Shown: positions 18,618-27,975 of the stretch, in pieces | How the letters are laid out: every line of letters begins with the position of its first letter | Position numbering within the stretch: position 1 is the first letter of the stretch | Assembly: GCA_963839285.1 (NCBI GenBank) | Contig: CAWIUN010000022.1 | Location: 114,559 to 178,558, forward strand | Source of the DNA: DASSSQ01 sp963839285 | GTDB lineage: Bacteria; Actinomycetota; Thermoleophilia; Gaiellales; Gaiellaceae | Length of the DNA: 64,000 nucleotides | Reading direction: 5' to 3' | Made by a program: the position numbers and the translations under genes | The notes under the pieces: model-generated | What the model was told of the DNA's origin: nothing | The model's database searches: none | What the model saw: the letters and a program-made list of their open reading frames with translations, nothing else

Positions 18618-20032
18618 CAGAGCGCGTTCCAGCCGGACGCCTCGCCGGCGAGGACGCGCGGGATCGTCCGGAGCAGGTCGCCGGCGACGAGCCCCTGCGC
18701 CGGCCGGTGCAGCTTCGCGGCGAGCCCGTGGACGGCCGCGGCGGCGGCGGCGGCGAGGCGCGGCTCCATCCCCTTCGCGAGGAACGCGGCGACGATGCCC
18801 GTCAGCACGTCGCCCGTGCCCGCGGTCGCGAGCGAGGGCTCGCCGAAGAGCGAGACGAGGACGCCCTCGCCCGGCGCGGCGACGAGCGTGTCGGAGCCCT
18901 TCAGCAGGCAGACGCAGCCGAACTCGTCGGCCGCGCGCCGCACCGCCTCGAGCCGGTGCGCGGAGACCCAGTCGGAGCTCTCGCCGAGCAGCCCCGCCAG
19001 CTCGCCCGCGTGCGGGGTCAGCACCGTCGGCGCGGCGCGGTCGAGCGGCTGCAGCTCCCAGAGCCCGTCGGCGTCGACGACGACCGGCGCCTCGAGCTGC
19101 TCCAGCAGGCGGGCGACGAGCTCGCGCGTCCCCTCCGTGCGCCCGAGCCCGGGCCCGAGCGCGACCGCGCCGGCGCGGCCCGCGGCGTCGAGGATCTCGG
19201 GGATCGCGCGCGGCAGCAGCCGCCCCTCGCCGTCCTCGGGCAGGCCGCGCTTGACCGCCTCGAGCAGCCGCACCTCGAAGACCGGCAGCGTCGAGGCGGG
19301 CGCGGCGACCGTGACGTAGCCGGCGTCGGCGCGGAAGGCGGCCTCGGCGGTCAGCGACGGCGCCCCGGTCAGCCCCCGCGAGCCGCCGACGACGAGCACG
19401 GCGCCCGCCCGGTACTTGTTCGTCTCGCGGTCCTTGCGCGGGACGGCGTCGACGACCGAGGCGGGGACGAGCGCGTGCTCGTGGCCGGCCAGCGCGAGCC
19501 CGATCTGCGCCACGTGCACCGCGCCGGCGTGGAAGCGCCCGGGCGCGACCACGAGCCCGAGCTTCGCCGCCTCCATCGTCACGGTCGCCGTCGCGCGCAC
19601 CGCGGCGCCGGGCACCTCGCCGGTGGAGGCGTCGACCCCCGAGGGCACGTCGATCGCGACGACGGGCGCGCCGCAGCCGTTGACGCGCTCGATCATCCGC
19701 GCCGCGTCCTCGCGCGGGGCGCCGTGGAAGCCCGTGCCGAAGAGCGCGTCGACGACGACGTCCGGCCGGCCGAGCTCGCCGAACTGCTCGATCACCTCGA
19801 CCTCGCGCCCGGCCTCGCGCAGGATCCGCGCCGCGACCCTGCCGTCGCCGCCGTTCGAGCCCGTGCCGCAGACGACGGCGACCCGCCCCGGGAAGCGCTC
19901 GAGCACGGCGCGCGCGACCGCCTCGCCCGCCCGCTCCATCAGCTCGGCCATCGAGTCGGGATGACCCGGGTGCGCCTCCTCGGCCGCACGGATCTCGGCT
20001 GCGGTGACGAGCGGCTCGAGCTGCACGCTCAC
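18614..20032 (-). CDS. nnr: Bifunctional NAD(P)HX epimerase / ADP-dependent dehydratase
   Basis: A 472-residue fusion that repairs hydrated NAD(P)H. The N-terminal YjeF_N epimerase half has VVCGTGSNGGDGRVAARIL and PVVAIDVPSGVDASTGEVPG. The C-terminal carbohydrate-kinase-like dehydratase half has VLTPHAGELAGLLG, VCLLKGSDTLVA and the ATP-site motif LATAGTGDVLTGIVAAFLA. It overlaps the acpS stop by 4 bp and is the last gene of an HAD-acpS-nnr operon. The acpS-nnr pairing is widespread in actinobacteria. Confidence 0.95.
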   Translation of the reverse strand: MSVQLEPLVTAAEIRAAEEAHPGHPDSMAELMERAGEAVARAVLERFPGRVAVVCGTGSNGGDGRVAARILREAGREVEVIEQFGELGRPDVVVDALFGTGFHGAPREDAARMIERVNGCGAPVVAIDVPSGVDASTGEVPGAAVRATATVTMEAAKLGLVVAPGRFHAGAVHVAQIGLALAGHEHALVPASVVDAVPRKDRETNKYRAGAVLVVGGSRGLTGAPSLTAEAAFRADAGYVTVAAPASTLPVFEVRLLEAVKRGLPEDGEGRLLPRAIPEILDAAGRAGAVALGPGLGRTEGTRELVARLLEQLEAPVVVDADGLWELQPLDRAAPTVLTPHAGELAGLLGESSDWVSAHRLEAVRRAADEFGCVCLLKGSDTLVAAPGEGVLVSLFGEPSLATAGTGDVLTGIVAAFLAKGMEPRLAAAAAAAVHGLAAKLHRPAQGLVAGDLLRTIPRVLAGEASGWNALC

Positions 20033-20391
20033 GCCTCCGGCACGGCGACGGCGATCGCGGCCGCCAGCTCCTTCGAGTGCGTCATCGAGAGCTCGATCCC
20101 GCCGACGCCGATCCGCTCGGCGACCGACGCCGTCCAGCCCGAGAGGCGCACGCCCGGCTTCGGGCGCCCCGCGATCTCGATCTCGCGCCAGGTGAAGTGG
20201 ACGCCGACCCCGAGCGCCTTGCCGACGGCCTCCTTGCCGGCGAAGCGCGCCGCGTAGTGCTGCGGCGGGTTCGGCTTCGAGTCGCAGTAGGCGCGCTCGG
20301 CGTCGGTGAAGCAGCGCTCGCGGAAGCCGGGATGCCGCTCGAGCGCCCGGCGGATCCGCTCGATCTCGATCAGGTCGACCCCGAGCCGCAC
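20029..20391 (-). CDS. acpS: Holo-[acyl-carrier-protein] synthase
   Basis: A 120-residue Sfp/AcpS-type phosphopantetheinyl transferase of the short AcpS class. The Mg-binding Asp is in MRLGVDLIEIERIRRAL and the Glu in RFAGKEAVGKALGVG. The C-terminus ELSMTHSKELAAAIAVA completes the fold. The start is a GTG with an AGGAGG site a few nt upstream. It lies 10 bp after the HAD gene and overlaps nnr by 4 bp. Its substrate would be ACP of the fatty acid pathway that also needs FabI. Confidence 0.95.
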   Translation of the reverse strand: MRLGVDLIEIERIRRALERHPGFRERCFTDAERAYCDSKPNPPQHYAARFAGKEAVGKALGVGVHFTWREIEIAGRPKPGVRLSGWTASVAERIGVGGIELSMTHSKELAAAIAVAVPEA

Positions 20392-20401
20392 GGGCGCCCT
20401 C

Positions 20402-21179
20402 CTAGAGGTGGCTCTCGATCCACTCGGGCAGGCTCGCGACCGAGCTGACGATCGCGTCGGGCCGCACCCCGGAGCGCTCGACGTCGTCCGGCCGGAACTT
20501 GCCCGTGCGGACGAGGATCGTGCGCATGCCGCAGCGCTGCGCGCCGGCGATGTCGGACTCGACGTCGTCGCCGACCATCCACGTCATCTCCGCGTCCGCG
20601 TCGAGCGCGTCGATCGCGGCGGTGAAGTACTGCGGCGCCGGCTTCGCGAGCACGGTCGCGTCGACCTCGGCGGCGTACTCGAGCCCGGCGACGAAGGCGC
20701 CCGAGTCGAGCCTCGGCCCCTGCGCCGTCTGCCACCAGCGGTTCTTGTGCAGGCAGTAGAGGTCGGCGCCGTCCTTCAGCTCGTGGAAGGCACGCAGCAG
20801 GTTCAGGTAGGAGAAGACCCGGCTCGCCTCGTCGCCCTCGTCGCAGCCGCCGACGAGGACGGCGTCCGCGTTCATGCCGACGAGCTGCAGGCCCCTCGAG
20901 GTCCTCGACGATCGCCGGCATCGTCAGCGCGATCACGCGCCGGCCCGCGAGGGTGCGCGCGGCGGCGCCGGCCGCCGTCTGGAGCTCGTCGTCCTCGAGC
21001 TCGAAGCCGCCGTCGCGCAGCTCGCGGGCGAGCATCGCGCGGGAGCGGACGGTGTTGTTCGTGACGAAGCGGAGCCGGTGCCCGTCGCGCCGGAGGCGGG
21101 AGACGGCGGCGACGGCGCCGGGGATCGGCTCGCCGGAAACGGCGAGCACCCCGTCGATGTCGAGCAGAATGGCGGCCAT
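20402..21179 (-). CDS. HAD superfamily IIA (NagD-like) phosphatase, one frameshift
   Basis: About 258 residues. Motif I is MAAILLDIDGVLAVSGEPIP, motif II is RFVTNNTVRSRA, and the C-terminal part has KPAPQYFTAAIDALD and the acidic motif MVGDDVESDIAGAQRCGM, all as in the NagD/PGP-like C2-capped subfamily. An extra base near 20893 separates VEDLEG from LVGMNADAVLVGGCDEGDEA. TAGACT is 8 nt upstream of the ATG (leaderless pattern). It is head of the HAD-acpS-nnr operon and divergent from the ArfB-type gene. The substrate is unknown. Confidence 0.87.
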
Positions 21180-21198
21180 GGACTCCGAGTCTATTCGG

Positions 21199-21588
21199 GT
21201 GACGCGATCCGTCGTCCTGCCGGTCGGCGAGATCGAGCTGCGCTTCTCCCGCTCGAGCGGGCCGGGGGGCCAGCACGCGCAGAAGTCGGAGACGCGCGTC
21301 GAGGCGCTGCTCGACGTGACGCAGACGGCCGCGCTCAGCGAGCGGCAGCGGGCGCGGGTGCTCGCGAAGGCCGGGCCGGTGCTGCGCGCGGTCGCCCAGG
21401 ACGAGCGCAGCCAGCACCGGAACCGCGAGCTCGCGGTCGAGCGGCTGGTCGGGCAGCTGCGCGAGGCGCTGCGCGTCCCACGCCGCAGGAAGCCGACCGC
21501 GCCGAGCAAGGCCTCGCGCGAGCGGCGCCTCGAGGGCAAGCGCCGCCGCGGCGAGGTGAAGAAGCTCCGGGGGCGGGTAGACCCCTAG
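21199..21588 (+). CDS. arfB: ArfB-type peptidyl-tRNA hydrolase (RF-1 GGQ domain), ribosome rescue
   Basis: A 129-residue single-domain release-factor-like protein. It carries the catalytic GGQ loop in RSSGPGGQHAQKSETRVEAL and ends in a strongly basic tail (SRERRLEGKRRRGEVKKLRG) of the kind that enters the empty mRNA channel of stalled ribosomes. GTG 21199 gives the length usual for ArfB. An in-frame ATG at 21178 is an alternative, and it would share a CCATGG with the start of the divergent HAD gene. A dehalogenase-type HAD gene follows after 2 bp. Confidence 0.9.
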   Translation: MTRSVVLPVGEIELRFSRSSGPGGQHAQKSETRVEALLDVTQTAALSERQRARVLAKAGPVLRAVAQDERSQHRNRELAVERLVGQLREALRVPRRRKPTAPSKASRERRLEGKRRRGEVKKLRGRVDP

Positions 21589-21590
21589 CC

Positions 21591-22169
21591 GTGGACGAGC
21601 GCACGGTCGCGTGGGACGTGATGGGGACGCTCTTCGACGTCTCCCCCGTCTCCGGGCGCTTCGGCGCGGAGGCGCTGCCGCGGCTGCTCCATCTGGCGAC
21701 CTCGCTGCAGCTCGCCGGCCGGTTCGTCCCCTTCCCGGAGCTCGTCGAGTCGCTGCTCGGCGAGGAGGCGCTCGAGCTCTTCGCGCACCTCGATCCCTAC
21801 CCGGACGCCGCCGAGGCGCTCGACGCGCTCGAGGCGGCCGGCCTCCGGAGCGTCACGCTGACGAACGGCTCGGCGGAGAACACGCGCGCGCTGCTCGAGC
21901 GGGCCGGCCTGCTCGGGCGGTTCGCCGAGGTGCGGACGGTCGCCGAGGTCGGCGTCTACAAGCCCGCGCCGCAGCCGTACGGGCTGGTCGCGCCGGGCGC
22001 TGTCATGCTCGCCGCGCACGACTGGGACGTCGCCGGCGCCCTCGCCGCCGGATTGCCGGCGGTCTACGTCGACCGCGAGGACGAGGGGTGGCGGCTGCCG
22101 CCTCCCGAGCCGGAGCGGGCGGCGACGTTGGCCGAGGCTGCGCGGCTGCTCGCCGGGCGGGCCGGCTAG
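21591..22169 (+). CDS. HAD-family hydrolase, haloacid-dehalogenase-like
   Basis: A 192-residue HAD enzyme. The nucleophile Asp lies in TVAWDVMGTLFDVSP, the Ser/Thr motif II in RSVTLTNGSAENTRALLERA, and the Lys in VGVYKPAPQPYGL, a layout resembling type II 2-haloacid dehalogenases. The final acidic motif is weak (AHDWDVAGALAAG). The GTG start follows the ArfB stop by 2 bp, so the two are cotranscribed. The stop codon overlaps that of a tiny convergent membrane-protein gene. Substrate unknown. Confidence 0.85.
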   Translation: MDERTVAWDVMGTLFDVSPVSGRFGAEALPRLLHLATSLQLAGRFVPFPELVESLLGEEALELFAHLDPYPDAAEALDALEAAGLRSVTLTNGSAENTRALLERAGLLGRFAEVRTVAEVGVYKPAPQPYGLVAPGAVMLAAHDWDVAGALAAGLPAVYVDREDEGWRLPPPEPERAATLAEAARLLAGRAG

Positions 22170-22282
22170 AACGAGCTCGGGCGCAGGTCGCGGGGATCCG
22201 TGTGGCGCGAGTCGGCGCCGTAGCGGACCGCGAGCAGGCCGACGAGGACGACGGCTGCGAGTGCGATCAGAAGCGTGGTCAT
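22166..22282 (-). CDS. 38-residue single-pass membrane protein
   Basis: A small gene encoding MTTLLIALAAVVLVGLLAVR and then YGADSRHTDPRDLRPSSF: one N-terminal membrane helix followed by a short charged tail. The codon use is high-GC with G/C third positions, like the neighbours, and the gene fills most of the gap between the HAD stop (which it overlaps by 3 bp) and the divergent LysR gene. Small proteins ending in a GADSR-D-DPR-like tail are plausible in actinobacteria, but I cannot name a family. Confidence 0.6.
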   Translation of the reverse strand: MTTLLIALAAVVLVGLLAVRYGADSRHTDPRDLRPSSF

Positions 22283-22341
22283 GCCCTCATGATCGGCATC
22301 CGTGGCGATAACCGCAAATCGAGCTAAGATTGATATCGATC

Positions 22342-23295
22342 ATGGAACCTGATCGTCTAGCGGCGGGCTGGCACGGCGTCGAGCTGCGGCATCTGGCCGC
22401 GCTGCAGGCCGTCGCGGCCGAGAGCTCCTTCAACCGCGCCGGCCGCCGGCTCGGCTACACGCAGTCGGCGATCAGCCAGCAGATCGCGGCGCTCGAGCGC
22501 GCGGTCGGCGAGCGCCTGGTCGAGCGGCCGGGCGGCCCGAGGCCGGTCACCCTCACCCAGGCCGGGCGGCTGCTGCTCGGGCACGCGGACGCGATCGTCG
22601 CGCGCCTGCAGGCCGCCCAGGCGGACATGGCCGCCCTGTCGGAGGGGGCCGCGGGGACGCTCCGGGTCGGCAGCTTCCAGTCGGTCGGCGCCCGCGTCCT
22701 GCCCGCGGTCATGTCCCGCTTCACGAGCGAGTGGCCCGACATCGAGATCGAGCTGCGCGAGTCGGGCCGCGACGAGGAGCTGGCCGAGTGGGTCGAGCGC
22801 GGCGAGCTCGACCTCGCCTTCGTGATGCTGCCGATCGAGCTCGAGCCGCTCGAGACCGTCCAGCTGCTCGTCGACCCCTACCTGCTCGTCGTCCGCCCCG
22901 ACTCGCCGCTCCTGCGCGCGGACCGGCCGCCGACGCTGCGCGAGATCGCGATGGAGCGCCTGATCGGCTACCGGCACTGCCGCTCGAGCGAGCAGGTCGA
23001 GAGCCAGCTCCGCTCGAGCGGGCACGAGCCGCGCTTCGTCTTCCGCTCCGACGACAACGGCACCCTGCAGGGCCTGGCCGCGGCCGGCGTCGGTGCCGCG
23101 GTGATGCCGCGCCTGACCGTCGAGCCGAGCGACGAGAGCGTCCGCCTCGTCGACCTCGGCGGCAGGATGACGCCGCGCCTGATCGCGATCGCCTGGCACC
23201 GCGACCGCTACCAGTCGCCCGCCGCGCACGCGTTCGTCGAGACGGCGCGGGCGGTCTGCGCCGAGCTCGAGCGGCCCGCGCTCTCGGCCGCCTGA
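22342..23295 (+). CDS. LysR-family transcriptional regulator
   Basis: A 317-residue LysR-type regulator. The N-terminal winged HTH shows LRHLAALQAVAAESSFNRAG and then LGYTQSAISQQIAALERAVG. The effector-binding domain runs from about residue 95 (GTLRVGSFQSVGARVLPAVM) to the end, with GLAAAGVGAAVMPRL near the C-terminus. The ATG at 22342 is preferred to the TTG at 22330. The 59-bp divergent gap contains a dyad-like TTGATATCGATCAT just before the start that may be its operator. The divergent target would be the 38-residue membrane protein. Confidence 0.93.
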   Translation: MEPDRLAAGWHGVELRHLAALQAVAAESSFNRAGRRLGYTQSAISQQIAALERAVGERLVERPGGPRPVTLTQAGRLLLGHADAIVARLQAAQADMAALSEGAAGTLRVGSFQSVGARVLPAVMSRFTSEWPDIEIELRESGRDEELAEWVERGELDLAFVMLPIELEPLETVQLLVDPYLLVVRPDSPLLRADRPPTLREIAMERLIGYRHCRSSEQVESQLRSSGHEPRFVFRSDDNGTLQGLAAAGVGAAVMPRLTVEPSDESVRLVDLGGRMTPRLIAIAWHRDRYQSPAAHAFVETARAVCAELERPALSAA

Positions 23296-23350
23296 GAGCC
23301 CAACCGGACTGACGTCCGTGACGGGCGACGTCCCGGTTCGAGTTCTCAGC
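23293..23350. repeat. Short inverted-repeat element between convergent genes
   Basis: The imperfect inverted repeat starts with TGAGAGCCCAACCGG (the LysR stop codon) and ends with CCGGTTCGAGTTCTCA. The right arm, CCGGTTCGAGTTCTCAGC, differs at one position from the right end of the 171-bp element at 9440-9610. It sits exactly between two convergent genes and includes both stop codons, so it may act as a two-way transcript end. It is a member of the same repeat family. Confidence 0.6.
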
Positions 23351-24266
23351 AGCCGGCGGCGGGCGTGCCGGGCCCGAGCGGCGTCCTGCCGAGCCGGAGC
23401 CACTGCGCGCCGCTCGTCTGCAGGTACGCGTAGAGGCTGATCCCCTCGACGGCGCAGTCGGAGGCGGCGCGGGCGAAGCCGTCGATCGCACCGGCGCCGG
23501 CCCTGTTCGCGAGCCCGCCGATCAGGTGGATCGGCACGTCGGGGTCGCCGCTGCGCGCCCGGATCGTCCGGACGACGTCCCGCGCGTAGGCGTAGGCGGC
23601 GGCCGAGGTGTGCACGTAGTTCGTGAAGTAGGCCATCGGCACGAACGCGTCGTAGACCTCGGCGAGGCGCGCGTACGGGAAGCCGGGCCAGTAGTCGGGA
23701 TGCCGCGCCATCCCGACCGGCGAGGGGATGACGGCGCCGAGCGGGTAGCCGGCGGGCGCGGCGGCCCGGAGCCTCCGCGAGAGCGCGAGCAGCCGCGCGT
23801 TCCGCAGCTTCACGTTCGGGACGACGCTCGCCTCGATGTCGAGCGCGAACGAGTCGAAGCGCTCTCCGGTCGCCGAGCGGAAGCGGATCGCCGCGAGCGA
23901 CCGGCTCTCGTCGGCTGCCGGGTGCGCGAAGGACGGCAGGTACCACGCGACGACGCGGAGCCCGGCGGCGTGGGCCTCGTCGAGGAAGCGGCCCGTGGCG
24001 CGCGGGTAGACGACGCCCGCGGCGTGGCTGTAGTTCGAGGTCTCGAGGTAGAGGGTGCGGACGCCGTGCGCCCGGAGCGAGGCGACGACCGTCCGCGGCT
24101 GCGACCAGGGCTTGCCCGCGAAGATGTCGAGCCAGGAGCCGACGCCGCCGTAGACGTCCGCCGTCGCCGCCGGGTCGCCCGCGCCGCCGCGCGCGGTCGC
24201 GGCGGGCAGCGCGCAGCAGAGCGCGACCGCGACCACGACGAGAAGGAGCAGACCCCGGCCCGGCAC
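23346..24266 (-). CDS. Secreted protein with probable TIM-barrel (glycosidase-like) fold
   Basis: A 306-residue exported protein. The signal peptide is VPGRGLLLLVVVAVALCCAL. The mature part alternates beta-strand and helix-like segments (GVRTLYLETSNYSHAAGV, GLRVVAWYLPSFAHP, FDSFALDIEAS, AFVPMAYFTNYVH), a pattern typical of glycoside-hydrolase-like barrels. The acidic LDIEAS strand end could be catalytic, but no specific GH family is recognised. The GTG start has TACCAT 7 nt upstream. It is convergent with the LysR gene. Confidence 0.75.
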   Translation of the reverse strand: MPGRGLLLLVVVAVALCCALPAATARGGAGDPAATADVYGGVGSWLDIFAGKPWSQPRTVVASLRAHGVRTLYLETSNYSHAAGVVYPRATGRFLDEAHAAGLRVVAWYLPSFAHPAADESRSLAAIRFRSATGERFDSFALDIEASVVPNVKLRNARLLALSRRLRAAAPAGYPLGAVIPSPVGMARHPDYWPGFPYARLAEVYDAFVPMAYFTNYVHTSAAAYAYARDVVRTIRARSGDPDVPIHLIGGLANRAGAGAIDGFARAASDCAVEGISLYAYLQTSGAQWLRLGRTPLGPGTPAAGC

Positions 24267-24350
24267 CCGCCCGATGGTAGCGCGCCCGCTCGCTCTCGCC
24301 GGCCGCAGCCCGCCGGCAGCAGAGGCCGCGAGCGCGAGCGCGACGCGGCG

Positions 24351-26172
24351 CTACTCGACCGTGACCGTCTTCGCCAGGTTGCGCGGCTGGTCGACGTTGA
24401 GGCCCCGCAGCCGCGCGATCCGGTAGGCGAGCAGCTGCAGCGGGACGACGGCGAGCACCGCCTGCAGGAACGCCGGCGAGCGCGGGATGTAGATGACGTC
24501 GTCGGCGTGGTGCTGGATGTCCTCGTTGCCGTCGGTCGCGATCGCGATCACGTGCGCGCCCCGCGCCCGCGTCTCCTGGATGTTCGAGACGAGCTTGTCG
24601 TAGATCAGCTTGTGGTCGGTCGCGACGACGACGACCGGCGTGCCCTCGTCGAGCAGCGCGATCGGCCCGTGCTTCATCTCGCCGGCCGAGTAGGCGTCGG
24701 TGGGGATGTAGGAGATCTCCTTCAGCTTCAGCGCCCCCTCGAGCGCGACCGGCAGGCCGATGTGGCGGCCGAGGTAGAGGAAGAACGGCGCGTCGTGGTA
24801 GCGCTGCGCGATCTCCTCGATCGGGTGGTCGCCCTCGAGGAACGACTCGATCTTCTCCGGCAGCTCGTACAGCTGGTCGAGGATGAACTCCATCTCCGTC
24901 CGGCGCCAGCGTCTTGCGCACCTGCGCCAGCTTCAGCGCGATCAGCGACAGGAGCGCGACCTGGGCCGTGAACGTCTTCGAGGCGGCGACGCCGACCTCG
25001 AGCCCGCAGCGGGTGTAGAGCACCGACTCGGCCTCGCGCGTGATCTGCGTCCCCATCAGGTTCGTGATCGCGAGCGTGCGGGCGCCGAGCTCGTTCGCGA
25101 GCCGGACGGCGTTGACCGTGTCCCGCGACTCGCCCGACTGCGAGATGCCGATCACGAGCGTGTCCTTCGAGAGCACGGGGTTCCGGTAGATCCACTCGCT
25201 GGCGATGTCGGGCTCGACCGGGATCCGCGCCCACTCCTCGAGGATGTAGCGGCCGACGACGCCGGCGTGGTACGAGGTGCCGGCGGCGACGATCACGACC
25301 CGGCGCAGGTTCTGGAGCTCGGTCTCGGTCATGCCGAGGCTCTCGAGCACGAGCTCGCCGTGGCGGACGCGGTCGCCGATCGTCTCGCGGACGGCCTCGG
25401 GCTGCTCGTAGATCTCCTTGAGCATGAAGGTCTCGTAGCCGCCCTTCTCGGCGCTGTCGTCGTCCCAGTCGATCTCGATCGTGTCGTGCGGCTCGGTGCG
25501 GCCGTCGTAGGCGATCTCGGCGGGCGTGATCCGGACGATCTCGCCGTCCTCGGGGAACTGGACGAGCCGCGTCTCGCGCAGGAACGCGGCCACGTTCGAG
25601 GCGAGGAAGTTCTCGTCCTTGCCGACGCCGACGCAGAGCGGCACCTGGCGGCGGACGCCGACGAGCTCGTCCGGGTGGTCGCGGTGGATGACGACGAAGG
25701 CGAAATGGCCCTCGAGCCGGTCGTAGACGGTGCGCATCGCGGCGACGAGGTCGCCCTCGTAGGCGCGCTCGAGCAGGTGCACGACCACCTCGGCGTCGGT
25801 CTCGGAGGCGAAGACGTGTCCCTCGGCCACGAGCTCGTCGTGCAGCTCGCGGTAGTTCTCGACGATGCCGTTGAGCACGACCGCGACCGCCTGGCCGTCG
25901 CAGCCGGCGAGCGGGTGCGCGTTCGCCTCCGTGACGGCGCCGTGGGTCGCCCAGCGGGTGTGGCCGAGGCCGGTGCGGGATTTCGACTCGTTCGGGCCCG
26001 CGGCGTTCTTCAGGTTCTGCAGGTTGCCGACCGCGCGGACGTAGTCGAGCCCGTCCGCCTCGAGCAGCGCGATCCCGGCGGAGTCGTAGCCGCGGTACTC
26101 GAGCCGCTCGAGGCCGCCGAGCAGGAGCGGCTTGCACTCCCGCGGCCCCACGTATCCGATGATCCCGCACAT
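24351..26172 (-). CDS. glmS: Glutamine-fructose-6-phosphate aminotransferase, one frameshift
   Basis: About 607 residues, the usual GlmS length. The N-terminal glutaminase domain begins MCGIIGYVGPRECKPLLL, so Cys2 becomes the N-terminal nucleophile. It continues with LEYRGYDSAGIALLE and TRWATHGAVTEANAHPL. Two SIS isomerase domains follow (VAAGTSYHAGVVGRYILEEW, GISQSGESRDT; PTDAYSAGEMKHGPIALL), and the end is LNVDQPRNLAKTVTVE. One extra base near 24896 breaks the frame between TLAPD and EMEFILDQL. A GGGAGG site lies 5 nt before the ATG. It follows glmM, giving the UDP-GlcNAc precursor pathway. No glmS ribozyme fits in the 102-bp leader. Confidence 0.95.
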
Positions 26173-26274
26173 TCCGCCTCCCTTCGACCGTCCGGCGCCT
26201 CGTCGTGCCGGGAATCCGGCCTCCAAAAACACGTAAAGCCCGGCTGAACGAGATCCGCCCCCGCGTCGGGGCGG

Positions 26275-27552
26275 TCAGCCGAGCGCCCGGCGAACGAGCG
26301 CGGCGATCCTAGCACAGAGCTCCGCGGCGGCCTCCTCGTCGCGGGCCTCCGCGAGCACCCGCACGACGGGCTCGGTGCCGGAGGGGCGGACGAGCACGCG
26401 GCCGTCCTCCCCGAGCTCCGCGTTGACGCGCTCGACCTCGGCGAGGATCTCGTCCGGGAGCTCCTTGCGGCCGACCGGCACGTTCTCCTTCGCCTGCGGG
26501 TAGTGCGGCATCAGCGCCGCCCGCTCCGCCAGGCCGGCGCCGTCGAGCGCCGCGCAGAGGAGCAGCGCCGAGGCGAGCCCGTCGCCCGTGACGTGCCCCC
26601 GCAGGCAGATGATGTGGCCGGACTGCTCGCCGCCGAGGATGCCGCCCTCGCGCTCGAGCGCCTCGAGCACGTAGCGGTCGCCGACGTCGGTCGTGACGAC
26701 GCGGATCCCGCGCTCGGCCATCAGCGCGTGCAGGCCCATGTTCGCCATCGTCGTCACCGCCACCAGGTCGACGCCGAGGTGGAGCGCGAGGATCGTGACG
26801 ATCTGGTCGCCGTCGACCACGTTCCCGTCCGCGTCGACCGCGAGCATGCGGTCGCCGTCGCCGTCGAAGGCGACGCCGAGGTCGAGCCGCTCGGCGCGGA
26901 CGAGCTCCTGCAGCGCAGTGAGGTCGGTGGCGCCGCAGCCCATGTTGATGTTGGAGCCGTCCGGGTCGTCGCCGATCGTCACGATCTCGGCGCCGAGCCG
27001 CTCGAACGCGTGCGGCGCGAGGCCGGCATAGGCGCCGTTGGCGCAGTCGACGCCGATCCGGAGGCCAGCGAGGTCGGACCCGAAGCGGTCGAGGACGTGG
27101 TCGAGATAGCTGTCGGTCGCGATCTCGACGCGGTCGATCTCGCCGCCGCCGTCCCATCCCCCGCCTTCGGGAGGCTCTGCGAGCAGCGCCTCGATCTCCT
27201 CCTCCGAGCGGTCGGGCAGCTTGTGCCCCTCGCGCGTGAAGAACTTGACGCCGTTGTACTCGGGCGGGTTGTGGGAGGCGGAGATGACGACGCCGAGGTC
27301 GAGGGCGAGCAGCGCGACGGCCGGGGTCGGCAGGACGCCGCCGAGCACGGCGGTGCCGCCCGCGGCGACGACGCCGCGCGCGAACGCCTCCTCCAGCTCG
27401 ACGCCGGAGGCGCGCGTGTCGCGGCCGACGAAGACGCGACCGCCGCCGACCCATGCCGTCGAGGCGCGGCCGAGGCGCTCGACCAGGTCCGCAGTCAGTG
27501 ACTCGCCGACGACGCCGCGAACGCCGTCGGTACCGAAGTACCGCCGTGCCAC
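26275..27552 (-). CDS. glmM: Phosphoglucosamine mutase
   Basis: A 425-residue alpha-D-phosphohexomutase that interconverts GlcN-6-P and GlcN-1-P. It begins ARRYFGTDGVRGVVGESLTA. The phospho-serine loop is VVISASHNPPEYNGVKFF, the Mg loop is VAFDGDGDRMLAVD, and the sugar-binding loop is LGGEQSGHII. The C-terminal phosphate-binding site is VRPSGTEPVVRVLAEA. The start is a GTG. A TAGCGT hexamer 7 nt upstream overlaps the rpsI stop codon, so it may have its own start of transcription inside the rplM-rpsI-glmM-glmS operon. Confidence 0.96.
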   Translation of the reverse strand: MARRYFGTDGVRGVVGESLTADLVERLGRASTAWVGGGRVFVGRDTRASGVELEEAFARGVVAAGGTAVLGGVLPTPAVALLALDLGVVISASHNPPEYNGVKFFTREGHKLPDRSEEEIEALLAEPPEGGGWDGGGEIDRVEIATDSYLDHVLDRFGSDLAGLRIGVDCANGAYAGLAPHAFERLGAEIVTIGDDPDGSNINMGCGATDLTALQELVRAERLDLGVAFDGDGDRMLAVDADGNVVDGDQIVTILALHLGVDLVAVTTMANMGLHALMAERGIRVVTTDVGDRYVLEALEREGGILGGEQSGHIICLRGHVTGDGLASALLLCAALDGAGLAERAALMPHYPQAKENVPVGRKELPDEILAEVERVNAELGEDGRVLVRPSGTEPVVRVLAEARDEEAAAELCARIAALVRRALG

Positions 27553-27562
27553 GCGCGAGACG

Positions 27563-27958
27563 CTAACGCTTCGAGAACTGCGGGGCCTTGCGCGCCTTGT
27601 GCAGGCCGGCCTTCTTGCGCTCGACCTTGCGCGCGTCCCGCGTCAGGAAGCCCAGCCGCTTCAGCGGCACCCGCTGCTCGGGGTCGATCTCGACGATCGC
27701 CCGCGCGATCCCGTGCCGCACCGCCCCGGCCTGGCCGGAGGGCCCGCCGCCGTGGACGCGGACGCGGAGGTCGTAGGCGCCGAGCAGACCGGCGGTCTCG
27801 AGCGGCGCCAGCACCAGCTTGCGGTGCGTCGGGCGCGGGAAGTACTCCTCGATCGCCTTGCCGTTGATCCACGTCGCCCCGTCGCCGGGCCGCAGGATCA
27901 CGCGCGCCACCGAGGTCTTCCGCTTGCCCGTTCCCTGGTACTGAGCGATCTCCGCCAC
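27563..27958 (-). CDS. rpsI: Small-subunit ribosomal protein S9
   Basis: A 131-residue S9/uS9 protein. The family core GTGKRKTSVARVILRPGDG is at the N-terminus, GGGPSGQAGAVRHGIARAIV in the middle, and the universal C-terminal RNA-contacting tail DARKVERKKAGLHKARKAPQ-FSKR closes it. Standard length. It follows rplM by 17 bp, the conserved rplM-rpsI pair. Confidence 0.98.
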   Translation of the reverse strand: MAEIAQYQGTGKRKTSVARVILRPGDGATWINGKAIEEYFPRPTHRKLVLAPLETAGLLGAYDLRVRVHGGGPSGQAGAVRHGIARAIVEIDPEQRVPLKRLGFLTRDARKVERKKAGLHKARKAPQFSKR

Positions 27959-27975
27959 CGTGCCTCCTACTCCAC

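Noticed and set aside
26173..26274. glmS ribozyme upstream of glmS
   Set aside because: Only 102 bp separate glmM and glmS and no conserved ribozyme core or cleavage-site sequence is visible. The class is mainly found in Gram-positive Firmicutes.
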